From the NCBI GenBank assembly GCA_040752635.1, contig JBFMGS010000018.1:1-38668 (forward strand): a stretch of DNA of 38,668 nt, written 5' to 3'. The notes under the pieces are model-generated. The model saw only the letters and a program-made list of their open reading frames with translations, ran no database searches and was not told the origin of the DNA. The stretch's first letter is position 1. The number at the start of each line of letters is the position of its first letter. The position numbers and the translations under genes are program-made. This document shows positions 17,139 through 24,712 of this stretch, one piece after another. This DNA is from JBFMGS01 sp040752635 (GTDB lineage: Bacteria > Bacillota > SHA-98 > UBA4971).

Positions 17139-17167
17139 TTGCACGTTGTCGGAAAGAATCGTATACT
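17139..17167 (+). promoter_or_regulatory. Possible sigma-A promoter upstream of the ECF sigma gene
   Basis: TTGCAC (17139-17144) and TATACT (17162-17167) are separated by exactly 17 bases. The -10 is strong and the -35 moderate. It could give basal transcription of the stress operon. Confidence 0.4.
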
Positions 17168-17223
17168 CCAAATTGCGGAGCCTTGCAGCCATAGGCGGGC
17201 GCCCCAGCCTGTGGCCGTCACGA

Positions 17224-17250
17224 GGAACTTTTGGACCTCTCCTACGTTTG
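17224..17250 (+). promoter_or_regulatory. ECF-type promoter, probably autoregulatory
   Basis: GGAAC (17224-17228), 16 bases, CGTTTG (17245-17250). GGAAC/TGAAAC-like -35 and CGT-type -10 elements at 16-base spacing are characteristic of ECF sigma factors. It lies about 57 bases before the sigma gene, so the sigma factor may activate its own operon. Confidence 0.55.
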
Positions 17251-17306
17251 TAGTGATCGAAGCCCCGAAACAGCGCCGGAACGGCGAGCAGAGCAGGTGG
17301 TAAGGC

Positions 17307-17906
17307 ATGCTGAACACGGAAGCCTTGGCACACGTTCGTTGCAGGGAGACCGATGCGCAGGCGTTCGAGGAGCTGGTCAGACACTACGATCGCAAGCTAT
17401 ACAACGTAGCGCTCAGGCTGACCGGCAATCCCGACGAAGCCAAGGACCTGGCCCAGGAGGCCTTGCTCCGGGCGTACCGCGCGTTCAACAGGTTCCGATT
17501 GGGTACATCGTTCGAGAAATGGCTTTTCCGCATCGCATCGAACCTGTATATCGATAAGCTTAGAAAGCAGCATAACATCAGGCTCGAATCCCTGGATGAG
17601 CCGGTCCCCACTGCGAACGGCCAGGTTGACAGGGCGCTTCCTGATTGGTCGGCTAACCCGGAGGACGTCGCCGAGCAAAACGAACTGGCCGAGACCATTC
17701 AGGCGGCGCTCCGATCTCTACCTCTGAACTACCGGTTGGCCGTCGTACTGTACGACCTGGAAGGTTTCTCCTACGAGGAGATAAGCGGCATCCTGAGATG
17801 CTCCATTGGCACCGTCAGGTCGCGCATTCACAGGGGGCGCAGGCTTCTCAGGCATAAACTATCACCTTATCTGAATCCGGCGGCACAAGCCGGGGCCAAG
17901 TGGTGA
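17307..17906 (+). CDS. ECF-family RNA polymerase sigma factor (RpoE/SigW-like)
   Basis: The 199-residue protein has region 2 (about 20-90; DEAKDLAQEALLRAYRAFNR, then FEKWLFRIASNLYIDKLRK), and region 4 (about 128-185; LPLNYRLAVVLYDLEGFSYE then EISGILRCSIGTVRSRIHRG), the two-domain layout of group 4 sigma factors that redirect RNA polymerase under envelope stress. The ATG follows a GGTGG-like site. Its stop overlaps the start of the anti-sigma gene (TGATG), so the partners are co-translated. The downstream anti-sigma, RseB-like and HtrA genes make an envelope-stress role the best inference; I cannot tell RpoE from SigW subclass. Confidence 0.95.
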   Translation: MLNTEALAHVRCRETDAQAFEELVRHYDRKLYNVALRLTGNPDEAKDLAQEALLRAYRAFNRFRLGTSFEKWLFRIASNLYIDKLRKQHNIRLESLDEPVPTANGQVDRALPDWSANPEDVAEQNELAETIQAALRSLPLNYRLAVVLYDLEGFSYEEISGILRCSIGTVRSRIHRGRRLLRHKLSPYLNPAAQAGAKW

Positions 17907-18565
17907 TGAACATGACTTGCGAAAAAGCAATGAGCCTTTTGTCGGCTTATATAGATAGAGAACTCGGCTACGATGAGTTCAGACAGGTAGAATTGCACGT
18001 TGCTGACTGCGAGGCGTGCCAGGCGGAGTGTAATGCCCTCAAGGCTACTAAAGAGTTCGTCGGCAGATTGAAAGCGGTTGAACTACCGCGCGATTTTTGG
18101 CCGGCACTGAGGGAACGGCTTGGCGCAAGCGCGCAAGCACACAGGCAGGCATACACGAGAACCCGCGGCAGTCGCGGGCGAGGTGATATCCTCCGCCCCG
18201 TTTCCAGACTCTTCCTTTCCCCGCTCGCAAGGGCCCTCGCGCCCGCTCTCGTGGCGGTGGTGCTTGTGGTGCTTCCTTTGGTGTGGAGCGCGCACAGGAG
18301 GCCTGCCGAGACACAGATGTACTCTCAGGTAGATACGATAGAGCCTTACTTCCGCGACTACATCATCTCTGAATATGACAGGCCCCTATCTGACCGGACT
18401 TCCGTTGGGTTCGTCGTGACGGCGCAGGCAGTGACGATGTACGCTGCTGACCAGCTCGGCTTGACGACTCCGGTCGCCCGCACCGGCAGCCTCCGGAACT
18501 CGGTTCCGCGGGAGGCGCCCCCAGCCCTGGACGTCGAGTACACGTCGGGTTCTCATCCAAGGTGA
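17906..18565 (+). CDS. Membrane-bound zinc-binding anti-sigma factor
   Basis: A 219-residue protein with an N-terminal cytoplasmic zinc anti-sigma domain: the pattern H-x3-C-x2-C is visible as HVADCEAC near residues 30-37, with a CEKAM start. A basic linker follows, then one membrane segment (about 112-130; ALAPALVAVVLVVLPLVW) and an extracytoplasmic tail of about 85 residues. This is the standard layout of an ECF anti-sigma that releases its sigma factor after proteolysis. Starts at GTG 17900 and 17903 are also possible; ATG 17906 overlaps the sigma stop. The tail contains no known domain that I can identify. Confidence 0.9.
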   Translation: MNMTCEKAMSLLSAYIDRELGYDEFRQVELHVADCEACQAECNALKATKEFVGRLKAVELPRDFWPALRERLGASAQAHRQAYTRTRGSRGRGDILRPVSRLFLSPLARALAPALVAVVLVVLPLVWSAHRRPAETQMYSQVDTIEPYFRDYIISEYDRPLSDRTSVGFVVTAQAVTMYAADQLGLTTPVARTGSLRNSVPREAPPALDVEYTSGSHPR

Positions 18566-18597
18566 GCTGGAGTGCGCCGGAAGGTGAGTTCGTCGCT

Positions 18598-19848
18598 ATG
18601 AACAGGAGACTCCTCGTCATAGTAACCGCAGGCTTCGCCGCGATGGCGATCATCGCCATCGTCGCCTGTCAGCCCGTGGCACATACCCAAGCGAATACTT
18701 CGGCCAGAGCGAACGCTGAGTTCGCCCTGGCCCTGCTCAAGAAGGTTGTGGAGGCCGGAGACCAGGTCAGCTTCAAGGCGACCCAGACCGTGATCCTGTG
18801 GTACCCGACTGGAAGTAACGCTTGTATAACGAACGTCGTGCACAAAGCGCCGAACCTTACCAGGACGGAATACCTGCCATCCGCGACCGCGACGTCTGGC
18901 TACAGAATCGTGATATCAGACGGACAGTCAGCCTGGCACTACGAGCCGTCTCTAGGAGTGGTGTTCCACATGCCGGGCGCTGGGTCCCGCCCGGACAGGC
19001 AACAGAAGCGGGGCACCCCGGCAGCCACAGTTGATGCGGCTGGTGGCAGCACTATGCGGGCGGTTAACGCCATGTCGCTGATCGAGGCGAACTACGAGGT
19101 CTCGCTGGTAGGGACGGAAAGCCTGGTAGGGCGCAAGGCGCACGTGATAAAACTGAAGCCGCGCCATGCCGGCAGCCCCTCAAGGAGGATATGGGTAGAC
19201 ACAGAGCTTCCCTTTATCCTCCGGACGGAGAAGTACGGTCCCAACGGGTTGTTATCGTCTCTATCATTCTACAACCACATAGAGTTCTCGCCGGTTATCA
19301 GCGACGACACCTTCAAGATCCAAGTCCTGCCGGGGGTGGCAATTGTGACTCTGCCTGGCGTGGAGGACCTGGTGACCCTGGAGGAGTTGCAGAAGAAGGC
19401 AGGCTTTGCTATAACGATGCCGGAGTTCGTGCCGGACGGGTACGTTTTTGAGGGAGGCACTCTCAGTCCCCGAGGCAACCTCCAGGTAGCACACATCCGT
19501 TTCACTGACGGTCTGAACACGATATCGTACTTCGTCGCGCCGCTTACGGGCAACGAAGGCCCCTTGCGGGGCGATCCGACCATAGCGGACCAGTTCGACA
19601 TGGTGAGCCTCGGCAGGCGGGTCGCCCTTGATGGCGTGAAAGGCCAGCTTGCCAACTACCAGGACGCCAAGCTCCTGCGGTGGCGCACGTCTGGCTACGA
19701 GTTCACGCTCATAGGCGAGGTGGATGAATCTCTACTTGTGGAGATGGCTGAGTCGGTCCGAGCACCGGAGCAGCGAGGACCTGCGAAGGAGCCGTTCCCG
19801 GGGCAAGTGGTGAAGTTCTTCTACCAGTTCTTCTGGATGGGTAGATAG
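18598..19848 (+). CDS. RseB/MucB-like envelope protein, LolA-fold, predicted lipoprotein
   Basis: A 416-residue exported protein. A signal segment (about 4-25) ends in AIVAC, a plausible lipobox. Residues about 40-245 resemble the LolA/RseB N-terminal lipid-sensing fold (AEFALALLKKVVEAGDQVSF, then IVISDGQSAWHYEPSLGVVF and FILRTEKYGPNG). Residues about 265-400 form a second domain with AGFAITMPEFVPDGYVFEGG, as in RseB C-terminal or DUF4367-like domains. RseB binds the anti-sigma factor RseA and delays its cleavage, and its place directly after the anti-sigma gene supports this. The frame is open from GTG 18562 (overlapping the previous stop), but ATG 18598 gives a normal signal peptide and has GGAAGGTG upstream. 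Confidence 0.82.
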   Translation: MNRRLLVIVTAGFAAMAIIAIVACQPVAHTQANTSARANAEFALALLKKVVEAGDQVSFKATQTVILWYPTGSNACITNVVHKAPNLTRTEYLPSATATSGYRIVISDGQSAWHYEPSLGVVFHMPGAGSRPDRQQKRGTPAATVDAAGGSTMRAVNAMSLIEANYEVSLVGTESLVGRKAHVIKLKPRHAGSPSRRIWVDTELPFILRTEKYGPNGLLSSLSFYNHIEFSPVISDDTFKIQVLPGVAIVTLPGVEDLVTLEELQKKAGFAITMPEFVPDGYVFEGGTLSPRGNLQVAHIRFTDGLNTISYFVAPLTGNEGPLRGDPTIADQFDMVSLGRRVALDGVKGQLANYQDAKLLRWRTSGYEFTLIGEVDESLLVEMAESVRAPEQRGPAKEPFPGQVVKFFYQFFWMGR

Positions 19849-19900
19849 CCAGGCAACCGCACATCTACTAATTGGTTGGAACGTATCAAGAGGAGGGCAG

Positions 19901-21088
19901 ATGATCATGAGGTTTTGTGACTTGAAGAAAGCATACATGCCATATGTGCTTGTGGCAGTCGTGAGCTCGCTCATCACCGGGGTTGTCGTGCTGCAGTTCG
20001 CCGAGAACCGCCCGACCTACGCGGCAGGCGGTCAGACTGGCGCTCCGGAAGTCCTTGTAGCGCCTTCCGGTTTGGCCGTGGCGCAGCCAACGGCGTTCCT
20101 GGCAAAGGATAGTATTGCCAACGTAGCGGAGCGAGTGAGCAAGGCAGTTGTCAACATTGACACAAAACGAACCGTGAAAGTCCCGGCATTTCCTTTCGGA
20201 GATTTCTTCTTCGAATTCTTCGGCGAGACGCCGAGGGGGTTCAAGAGCCGGGAGATGGAAGTGCCGGCTATCGGGAGCGGCTTCATCGTCAGGTCCGAGG
20301 GCTACGTTCTCACCAACAACCACGTCATAGACGGTGCAAAGGACATCGTGGTCACCCTCATGGACGGCAGGAAGTTCAAGGGCAAGGTTATGGGTAAAGA
20401 CTCGAGGTACGACCTTGCGGTGGTAAAGATCGACGCGACCGGTCTACCCACAGTGGAGCTGGGAGATTCCGAAAAGATCAGGCCAGGCGACTTTGCCATA
20501 GCCATCGGCAACCCGTACGGCCTGCAGCATACGGTGACAGCGGGCATAATCAGCGGGCTCGCGCGCTCCATCGACGGCGACCCAAAAGAAACCGGCATAT
20601 ACATCCAGACGGATACAGCGATCAACAGGGGCAACAGCGGCGGACCGCTTATCGATATTGAGGGCCGCGTGGTTGGGATCAACACGGCCATCATCCCTCA
20701 GGCTCAGGGCATCGGGTTCGCAATACCTGTGAACGTTGCGAAGAGCGTCCTGGACGACCTCATAAAGGGAAAGAAGATCGTTTACCCCTGGATCGGCGTC
20801 CAGTTGCAGGAGGTAACCGATGAACTCACTGAGTACTTCGGACTCCGTGAGAAGACAGGTGTAGTTATAGCATACGTCTACCCTGGTTCCCCGGCTGAGA
20901 AGGCCAACCTTCAGGAAGGAGACATCATCCTGCAACTGAGTGGTAAAAAGATTGAGAGCATAACCCAGCTCCAAAACGAAGTGCGCAGCCGGAAGGCCGG
21001 GGATAAGGTGATCCTGCTGGTGTGGCGCAACAAGTCGTCCATATACGTCCCGGTCACACTTGGCGAGACGCCGGACAACACGGATTGA
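19901..21088 (+). CDS. htrA: Membrane-anchored HtrA/DegP-like serine protease with PDZ domain
   Basis: A 395-residue envelope protease for misfolded proteins. An N-terminal membrane anchor (about 14-33) is followed by a trypsin-like domain with the full triad H141 (TNNHV), D171 (YDLAV) and S246 (GNSGGP), and one C-terminal PDZ domain (about 290-388; VIAYVYPGSPAEKANLQEGD). A Phe-rich loop at 107-118 (FPFGDFFFEFFGE) resembles the LA loop of DegP-type proteases. AGGAGG lies four bases before ATG 19901 and ten before ATG 19907, so the second may be the true start. As fourth gene of the sigma/anti-sigma/RseB set it corresponds in position to mucD of Pseudomonas. Confidence 0.95.
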   Translation: MIMRFCDLKKAYMPYVLVAVVSSLITGVVVLQFAENRPTYAAGGQTGAPEVLVAPSGLAVAQPTAFLAKDSIANVAERVSKAVVNIDTKRTVKVPAFPFGDFFFEFFGETPRGFKSREMEVPAIGSGFIVRSEGYVLTNNHVIDGAKDIVVTLMDGRKFKGKVMGKDSRYDLAVVKIDATGLPTVELGDSEKIRPGDFAIAIGNPYGLQHTVTAGIISGLARSIDGDPKETGIYIQTDTAINRGNSGGPLIDIEGRVVGINTAIIPQAQGIGFAIPVNVAKSVLDDLIKGKKIVYPWIGVQLQEVTDELTEYFGLREKTGVVIAYVYPGSPAEKANLQEGDIILQLSGKKIESITQLQNEVRSRKAGDKVILLVWRNKSSIYVPVTLGETPDNTD

Positions 21089-21178
21089 TCTGCCTTGTGC
21101 CAGCCAGGATCCGAGGCACATGAGTAGCCCGGTGCGCCTGGTGCTCTGCTCGATGAAAGCCCGTGTTCTTCATCACAA

Positions 21179-21211
21179 GCGGTGCCCCGCGCGACTCGTG
21201 CGGGGCACCGC
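21179..21211. terminator. Strong hairpin downstream of htrA (terminator-like, no T-run)
   Basis: Perfect 12-base arms GCGGTGCCCCGC (21179-21190) and GCGGGGCACCGC (21200-21211) enclose a nine-base loop. No T-run follows on either strand, so intrinsic termination is doubtful. It lies about 90 bases after the htrA stop. Confidence 0.5.
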
Positions 21212-21381
21212 ATTGCCGTCCGCACAGGACTGCAGATTTGGGGTCCAAGCTGCAGGTTCCGCTTCCAGGCGAAGTCCCTCGCCTCAGGGAACATGCGATC
21301 CTCGCGGACTGGCAGCCCGATGCAGTTCTCGTCCTCCAGGACCGCTGGTGAGAGGAATGCGACCTCGCACGGCGAATACAC
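21212..21381 (-). other. Coding-like minus-strand stretch in the htrA-hutH gap
   Basis: The 336-base gap between htrA and hutH has one frame on the minus strand, opening at GTG 21381, that reads like protein with GC-rich third positions: VAFLSPAVLEDENCIGLPVR, then MFPEARDFAWKRNLQLGP. The frame runs on through the hairpin into the htrA antisense strand, where it loses any protein-like look. I do not recognise a family. It may be the start of a deleted gene. No promoter or good ribosome site is seen. Confidence 0.25.
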
Positions 21382-21424
21382 CGTTGTTTGATACGCCGCT
21401 CATTTTGACAGGGGAGGATGCGAC

Positions 21425-22954
21425 GTGTCGCCTTTACTGATCGACGGGTCAACGCTCACCTGTGACGATGTGGTGAGTGTGGCACGTGATCGGAAGCCCG
21501 TTACAATAGCACCGGCCGTGAGGGAGAGAATCGAGCAGGCCCGGAACGTTGTAGAAGCCCTTGCAGCCGGGGATGCTGTCGCCTACGGGATAACCACGGG
21601 CTTCGGCCACCTTGCCCGCGTGAAGATCTCACGTGAAGAGCTCGATAAGCTGCAGCGCAACCTCATCCTCAGCCATGCGGTAGGCACAGGGAACCCGTTT
21701 CCCGACGAAGTCGTGCGCGCAATGCTTCTCCTTCGCGCCAACTCCCTGGCCAAAGGTCTGTCAGGGGTTCGTTTCGAGGTTGTCGAAACGCTGGTGAGGC
21801 TGCTTCAAAACGACATATGCCCGCTCGTACCCGAAAAGGGATCTCTGGGGGCCTCAGGAGACCTTGCGCCCCTTGCGCACCTGGCGCTTGCCCTTCTCGG
21901 CGAGGGGAAAGTGCGAGTGGGAGGAGTAGAGATGCCGGCACGAGAAGCGCTGAGTCGTGCGGGCATTTCCGCGCTCACCCTGGCCCCAAAGGAAGGACTT
22001 GCTCTTATCAACGGGACCCAGGCCATGACTGCCGTCGGGGCCCTGGCTGTGCACGATGCCACGACCCTGGCAATCACCGCCGATGCGGCCGCGTGCCTAT
22101 CACTCGAAGCTCTTCGGGGCATAGCTGCAGCCTTCGACGAGAGAATCCATGAGGCAAGGCCCCACCGCGGGCAAGTAGCTTGCGCCCGCACGCTCCGCCA
22201 CTTGCTAAAGGGTAGCCACCTTGTCAGCGAACCTGGGGAACTGCGTGTACAGGATGCGTATTCCCTGAGGTGCGTGCCGCAAATCCACGGCGCCACAAGG
22301 GATGCACTTGCGTATGTCAGACAGGTCATCGAAACCGAGGTCAACTCAGCAAGCGACAATCCTCTCATATTCCAAGACGGCAGCGTGGTATCAGGCGGTA
22401 ACTTCCATGGGCAGCCAGTGGCCCTGGCAATGGACTTCCTCTGCATGGCCGCATCTGAACTCGGCAGCGTATCTGAGCGGCGCATCGAGAGGCTGCTCAA
22501 TCCGACTCTCTCTGCACTTCCCGCATTTCTCACACGCCACGGCGGTGTGAATAGCGGGTTTATGATAGTCCACTACACCGCCGCAGCCCTCGTATCCGAG
22601 AATAAGCTTCTCTCATCTCCAGCCAGCGTAGACTCGATCCCCGTATCTGCGTCGCAAGAGGATCACGTCAGCATGGGCCTGATCTCGGCGCGCAAAGCCC
22701 GCCAGGTAGTGGAAAACTTAGCCCGGGTGCTGGCCGCTGAGCTGATGTGCGCCGCCCAGGCTGTGGACTTCCGGGGCCCGGAGAATTTGGCGCCGGCGAC
22801 TCGCGCCGTTTACGACGCCGTGCGGGAGGTCGTCCCGCCTCTAGAAAGCGATCACTGGCTATACCCCGACCTCGAGTCCTTGACGAAGCTTGTGGCGGGG
22901 GGCAAGATCGCAAAGACCCTCGGACCCTATTTGGAGACACGGGCAGAAGGATGA
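21425..22954 (+). CDS. hutH: Histidine ammonia-lyase HutH
   Basis: HutH deaminates L-histidine to urocanate, the first step of histidine degradation. The 509-residue protein has the MIO-forming triad A143-S144-G145 in GSLGASGDLAPL, catalytic Y54 in AYGITTGFG, the His of LSHAVGTG (near 84) and the C-terminal SASQEDHVSMG motif, which favours histidine over tyrosine or phenylalanine as substrate. GTG start with GGGGAGG seven bases upstream. No hutU, hutI or hutG is in the window, so it is isolated, and its metabolic role here is not shown. Length and motif order are normal for the family. Confidence 0.93.
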   Translation: MSPLLIDGSTLTCDDVVSVARDRKPVTIAPAVRERIEQARNVVEALAAGDAVAYGITTGFGHLARVKISREELDKLQRNLILSHAVGTGNPFPDEVVRAMLLLRANSLAKGLSGVRFEVVETLVRLLQNDICPLVPEKGSLGASGDLAPLAHLALALLGEGKVRVGGVEMPAREALSRAGISALTLAPKEGLALINGTQAMTAVGALAVHDATTLAITADAAACLSLEALRGIAAAFDERIHEARPHRGQVACARTLRHLLKGSHLVSEPGELRVQDAYSLRCVPQIHGATRDALAYVRQVIETEVNSASDNPLIFQDGSVVSGGNFHGQPVALAMDFLCMAASELGSVSERRIERLLNPTLSALPAFLTRHGGVNSGFMIVHYTAAALVSENKLLSSPASVDSIPVSASQEDHVSMGLISARKARQVVENLARVLAAELMCAAQAVDFRGPENLAPATRAVYDAVREVVPPLESDHWLYPDLESLTKLVAGGKIAKTLGPYLETRAEG

Positions 22955-22967
22955 TGCAAACTTCATC

Positions 22968-22996
22968 TTGCACGCGGTGCGGTGAAGATGTAATAT
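22968..22996 (+). promoter_or_regulatory. Probable promoter of the FMN riboswitch-ribU transcript
   Basis: TTGCAC (22968-22973), 17 bases, TAATAT (22991-22996). It lies just before the riboswitch, which begins about 22 bases after the likely start point. The spacing and position support it; each box matches the consensus only moderately. Confidence 0.5.
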
Positions 22997-23024
22997 AAGT
23001 GCTAGAAACAACAACACGATACGA

Positions 23025-23211
23025 GACCTTCAGGGCAGGGTGAGGCTGAGCTCCTGGGCTTTTCGTGCGACGGGGTGCGAAAGTCGCGGGCCCGGGTTCG
23101 ACGCCAATTCCCGACCGGTGGTAGTGCCGAAAAGGCAAGTCCACGAGCTGCGGCGGCGGCAGAGCCGGTGAGAAGCCGGCACCGACGGTAAAGTCCGGAT
23201 GGAAGAAGGTC
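23025..23211 (+). promoter_or_regulatory. FMN riboswitch (RFN element)
   Basis: The conserved RFN blocks are present in order: GACCTTCAGGGCAGGGTGA, then AATTCCCGACCGG(T)GGT, AGTCCACGAG, AGCCGGTGAGAAGCCGG, ACCGACGGTAAAGTCCGGAT and GGAAGAAGGTC, the last pairing with the first to form P1 (23025-23030 with 23206-23211). A 62-base insertion (23044-23105) separates the GGGTGA and AATTCCC halves of P2, where most members have only a few bases; it can itself fold (CCTGGGC with GCCCGGG). The aptamer binds FMN and would switch off the downstream riboflavin transporter. Confidence 0.93.
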
Positions 23212-23241
23212 GCAAGCGTATGCTTGCGTGCGTTGAGTCTA

Positions 23242-23272
23242 AGAGCCCTGAGGTCGGTAGCCTCGGGGCTTT
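23242..23272 (+). terminator. Riboswitch expression-platform hairpin
   Basis: AGCCCTGAGG (23244-23253) pairs with CCTCGGGGCT (23261-23270), followed by only TTGT. A second hairpin, CGCAAGC-GTAT-GCTTGCG (23211-23228), lies between it and the aptamer and overlaps the last base of P1. The pair could form an attenuator, but the T-run is short, so control of termination versus translation is unresolved. Confidence 0.5.
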
Positions 23273-23360
23273 GTCACATCTTCAACCGGAGCAGGGGTGA
23301 CGCCAGGGCCCCGGGAGCATGGGGGGATCCACCATGCGAGGATCTACAAGGAGGTTGCCT

Positions 23361-23972
23361 ATGAAGAATTACGGGTCGAAAAAGATGGTTGTCCTTGGCA
23401 TCATGGCTGCACTCGCAGTGCTTCTTTCCCTCGTTCACTGGCCCATCTTTCCGGCGGCGCCGTTCCTGTTGTATGAACCTGCAGACGTGCCCGTCCTCAT
23501 CGCCGGGTTTGCGCTCGGGCCGGCGGCGGGCCTGCTGGTCACTCTGGTGATGGCCATATTGATGGCCGTCATAACAGGACTCGGCGGCCCGGTAGGGGCG
23601 CTGATGCACTTCCTCGCCACTGGTGCACTCGTTGGCACGGCAAGTGTCGTTTACCGCCGCTATCACACGAGGGCCGGTGCGACCCTGGGTCTCGCGTGCG
23701 GGACACTGGCCATGACGGTGCTGATGCCCGCCGCTAACCTGATACTCGTGCCCGCCCTGTATGGGCTTCCGCGGGCTCAGGTGATGGAGATCTTATGGGT
23801 AATCGTAGCGTTTAACGCCATCAAGGCAGGGGTTAACTCAGTTCTCACATTCATCGTATACAAGCGAGTTTCCTGGCTCGTAAAGAGCTTCGCCACGAGC
23901 GAGAAGTCCATGGCAGGCAAGGCAGGGGCAGGTGCTTCAAGCGACCGCTCGCCGCACCTGAAGGTAAGTTAA
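23361..23972 (+). CDS. ribU: Riboflavin ECF transporter substrate-binding component RibU
   Basis: A 203-residue membrane protein with about six hydrophobic segments that binds riboflavin for an energy-coupling factor (ECF) importer. Family features include the N-terminal GIMAALAVLLSLVHWPIFP and the LLYEPADVPVLIAGFALGP stretch, in which an acidic/Asp-Val-Pro motif follows the first helices, then a GPxAGLLVTL-type segment. ATG 23361 has AAGGAGG six bases upstream. The FMN riboswitch directly before it is independent evidence for riboflavin/FMN as ligand. EcfA and EcfT partners are not in the window and would be shared components encoded elsewhere. Confidence 0.92.
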   Translation: MKNYGSKKMVVLGIMAALAVLLSLVHWPIFPAAPFLLYEPADVPVLIAGFALGPAAGLLVTLVMAILMAVITGLGGPVGALMHFLATGALVGTASVVYRRYHTRAGATLGLACGTLAMTVLMPAANLILVPALYGLPRAQVMEILWVIVAFNAIKAGVNSVLTFIVYKRVSWLVKSFATSEKSMAGKAGAGASSDRSPHLKVS

Positions 23973-23975
23973 TTG

Positions 23976-23998
23976 GGAGCACGCGGCAACGTGCTTCC
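23976..23998. other. Hairpin directly after ribU
   Basis: GGAGCACG and CGTGCTTCC arms around CGGCAA, starting three bases after the ribU stop; one bulged T and no T-run. Possible 3'-end structure of the ribU message. Confidence 0.35.
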
Positions 23999-24047
23999 GG
24001 CCTAGCCAGGGGACAATATGGTGTAGTGGGGTCCAGAATTCAGCGAA

Positions 24048-24077
24048 GGCGCCTGCCATTGCTCCGGGGCAGGCGCC
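24048..24077. terminator. Terminator-like hairpin downstream of ribU
   Basis: Perfect ten-base arms GGCGCCTGCC (24048-24057) and GGCAGGCGCC (24068-24077) with a ten-base loop. No T-run follows. It lies between ribU and the promoter of the next gene, so a terminator role is plausible but unproven. Confidence 0.45.
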
Positions 24078-24167
24078 ACTGCCACTGTCGGTCAGACTTC
24101 GGTCAAAGGGGTATTCGTGACAGGTGTTTTCTTGATTGAGCGTCTCCGTAATCGACCGAAGATCAAG

Positions 24168-24196
24168 TTGCCCCGGCTCCGTAAGTCTGATAAGAT
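24168..24196 (+). promoter_or_regulatory. Possible promoter of the DUF1232 gene
   Basis: TTGCCC (24168-24173) and TAAGAT (24191-24196) with a 17-base spacer, 29 bases before the GTG start. Confidence 0.4.
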
Positions 24197-24224
24197 CGGG
24201 GTGGTTTAAAAGGGGGGAGTCCTG

Positions 24225-24641
24225 GTGAAATGTCCGAGGTGCCAGGAAGAAGTGGCGTTTGCACGAGTTTGCCCCTATTGCGGGCAGCGAATGCCGCTGG
24301 AGCCTGTACACGGCAAACCCCGTCTCGACTCGGGGCAACGCCGGCATCAGTCGGAACCCAAGGGGCGGTTCAGGGGCGTGATTGAGGGAACCGGCCCTCA
24401 CGGCGCCTCTCGTGTCGATAGCTTTTCCAACTGGCTCCTCCTGCCCAGATACCTGCTGGACAGGTCGGTGCCCCTAACGCGGAAGCTGCTGCTGCTCCTT
24501 GGCGTTCTCTACATCATCATCCCGTTTGACATAACACCTGACTTCCTGCCCGTTTTGGGCTGGCTGGACGATATCGGCATCGGCATCTTCCTGTGGAATC
24601 ACCTCAGGAACGAACTGGCAAACTACCGTCAAAGGCTGTAA
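24225..24641 (+). CDS. Zinc-ribbon and DUF1232 (YkvA-like) membrane protein
   Basis: A 138-residue protein. The N-terminus is a small zinc ribbon with C3, C6, C16 and C19 (two CxxC knuckles). A polar linker follows, then a C-terminal DUF1232 domain with the hallmark YIIIPFDITPDFLPVLGWLD and a DDIGI turn, preceded by a hydrophobic helix (LTRKLLLLLGVL). DUF1232 proteins are small membrane proteins of unknown role. GTG at 24225 is chosen because it follows GGGGGGAG at a good distance and opens directly on the zinc ribbon. It faces the large regulator gene tail to tail, 71 bases away. Confidence 0.85.
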   Translation: MKCPRCQEEVAFARVCPYCGQRMPLEPVHGKPRLDSGQRRHQSEPKGRFRGVIEGTGPHGASRVDSFSNWLLLPRYLLDRSVPLTRKLLLLLGVLYIIIPFDITPDFLPVLGWLDDIGIGIFLWNHLRNELANYRQRL

Positions 24642-24712
24642 GTAGAGACTGTGAATCTGATCCCGAAGGGTCGCAAGCTGCCTTCTCGTAAAGGTCCGCC
24701 CCGCAGACTACT

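Noticed and set aside
16281..17384. A 367-residue minus-strand frame spanning the murD-hypothetical gap
   Set aside because: It overlaps the start of murD and the antisense of the 16608 gene and of the sigma gene leader; no family pattern is visible.
20911..21381. The full 156-residue minus-strand frame into htrA
   Set aside because: Only the first ~57 codons look protein-like; the remainder is plain antisense of htrA. I kept only 21212-21381 as a weak feature.
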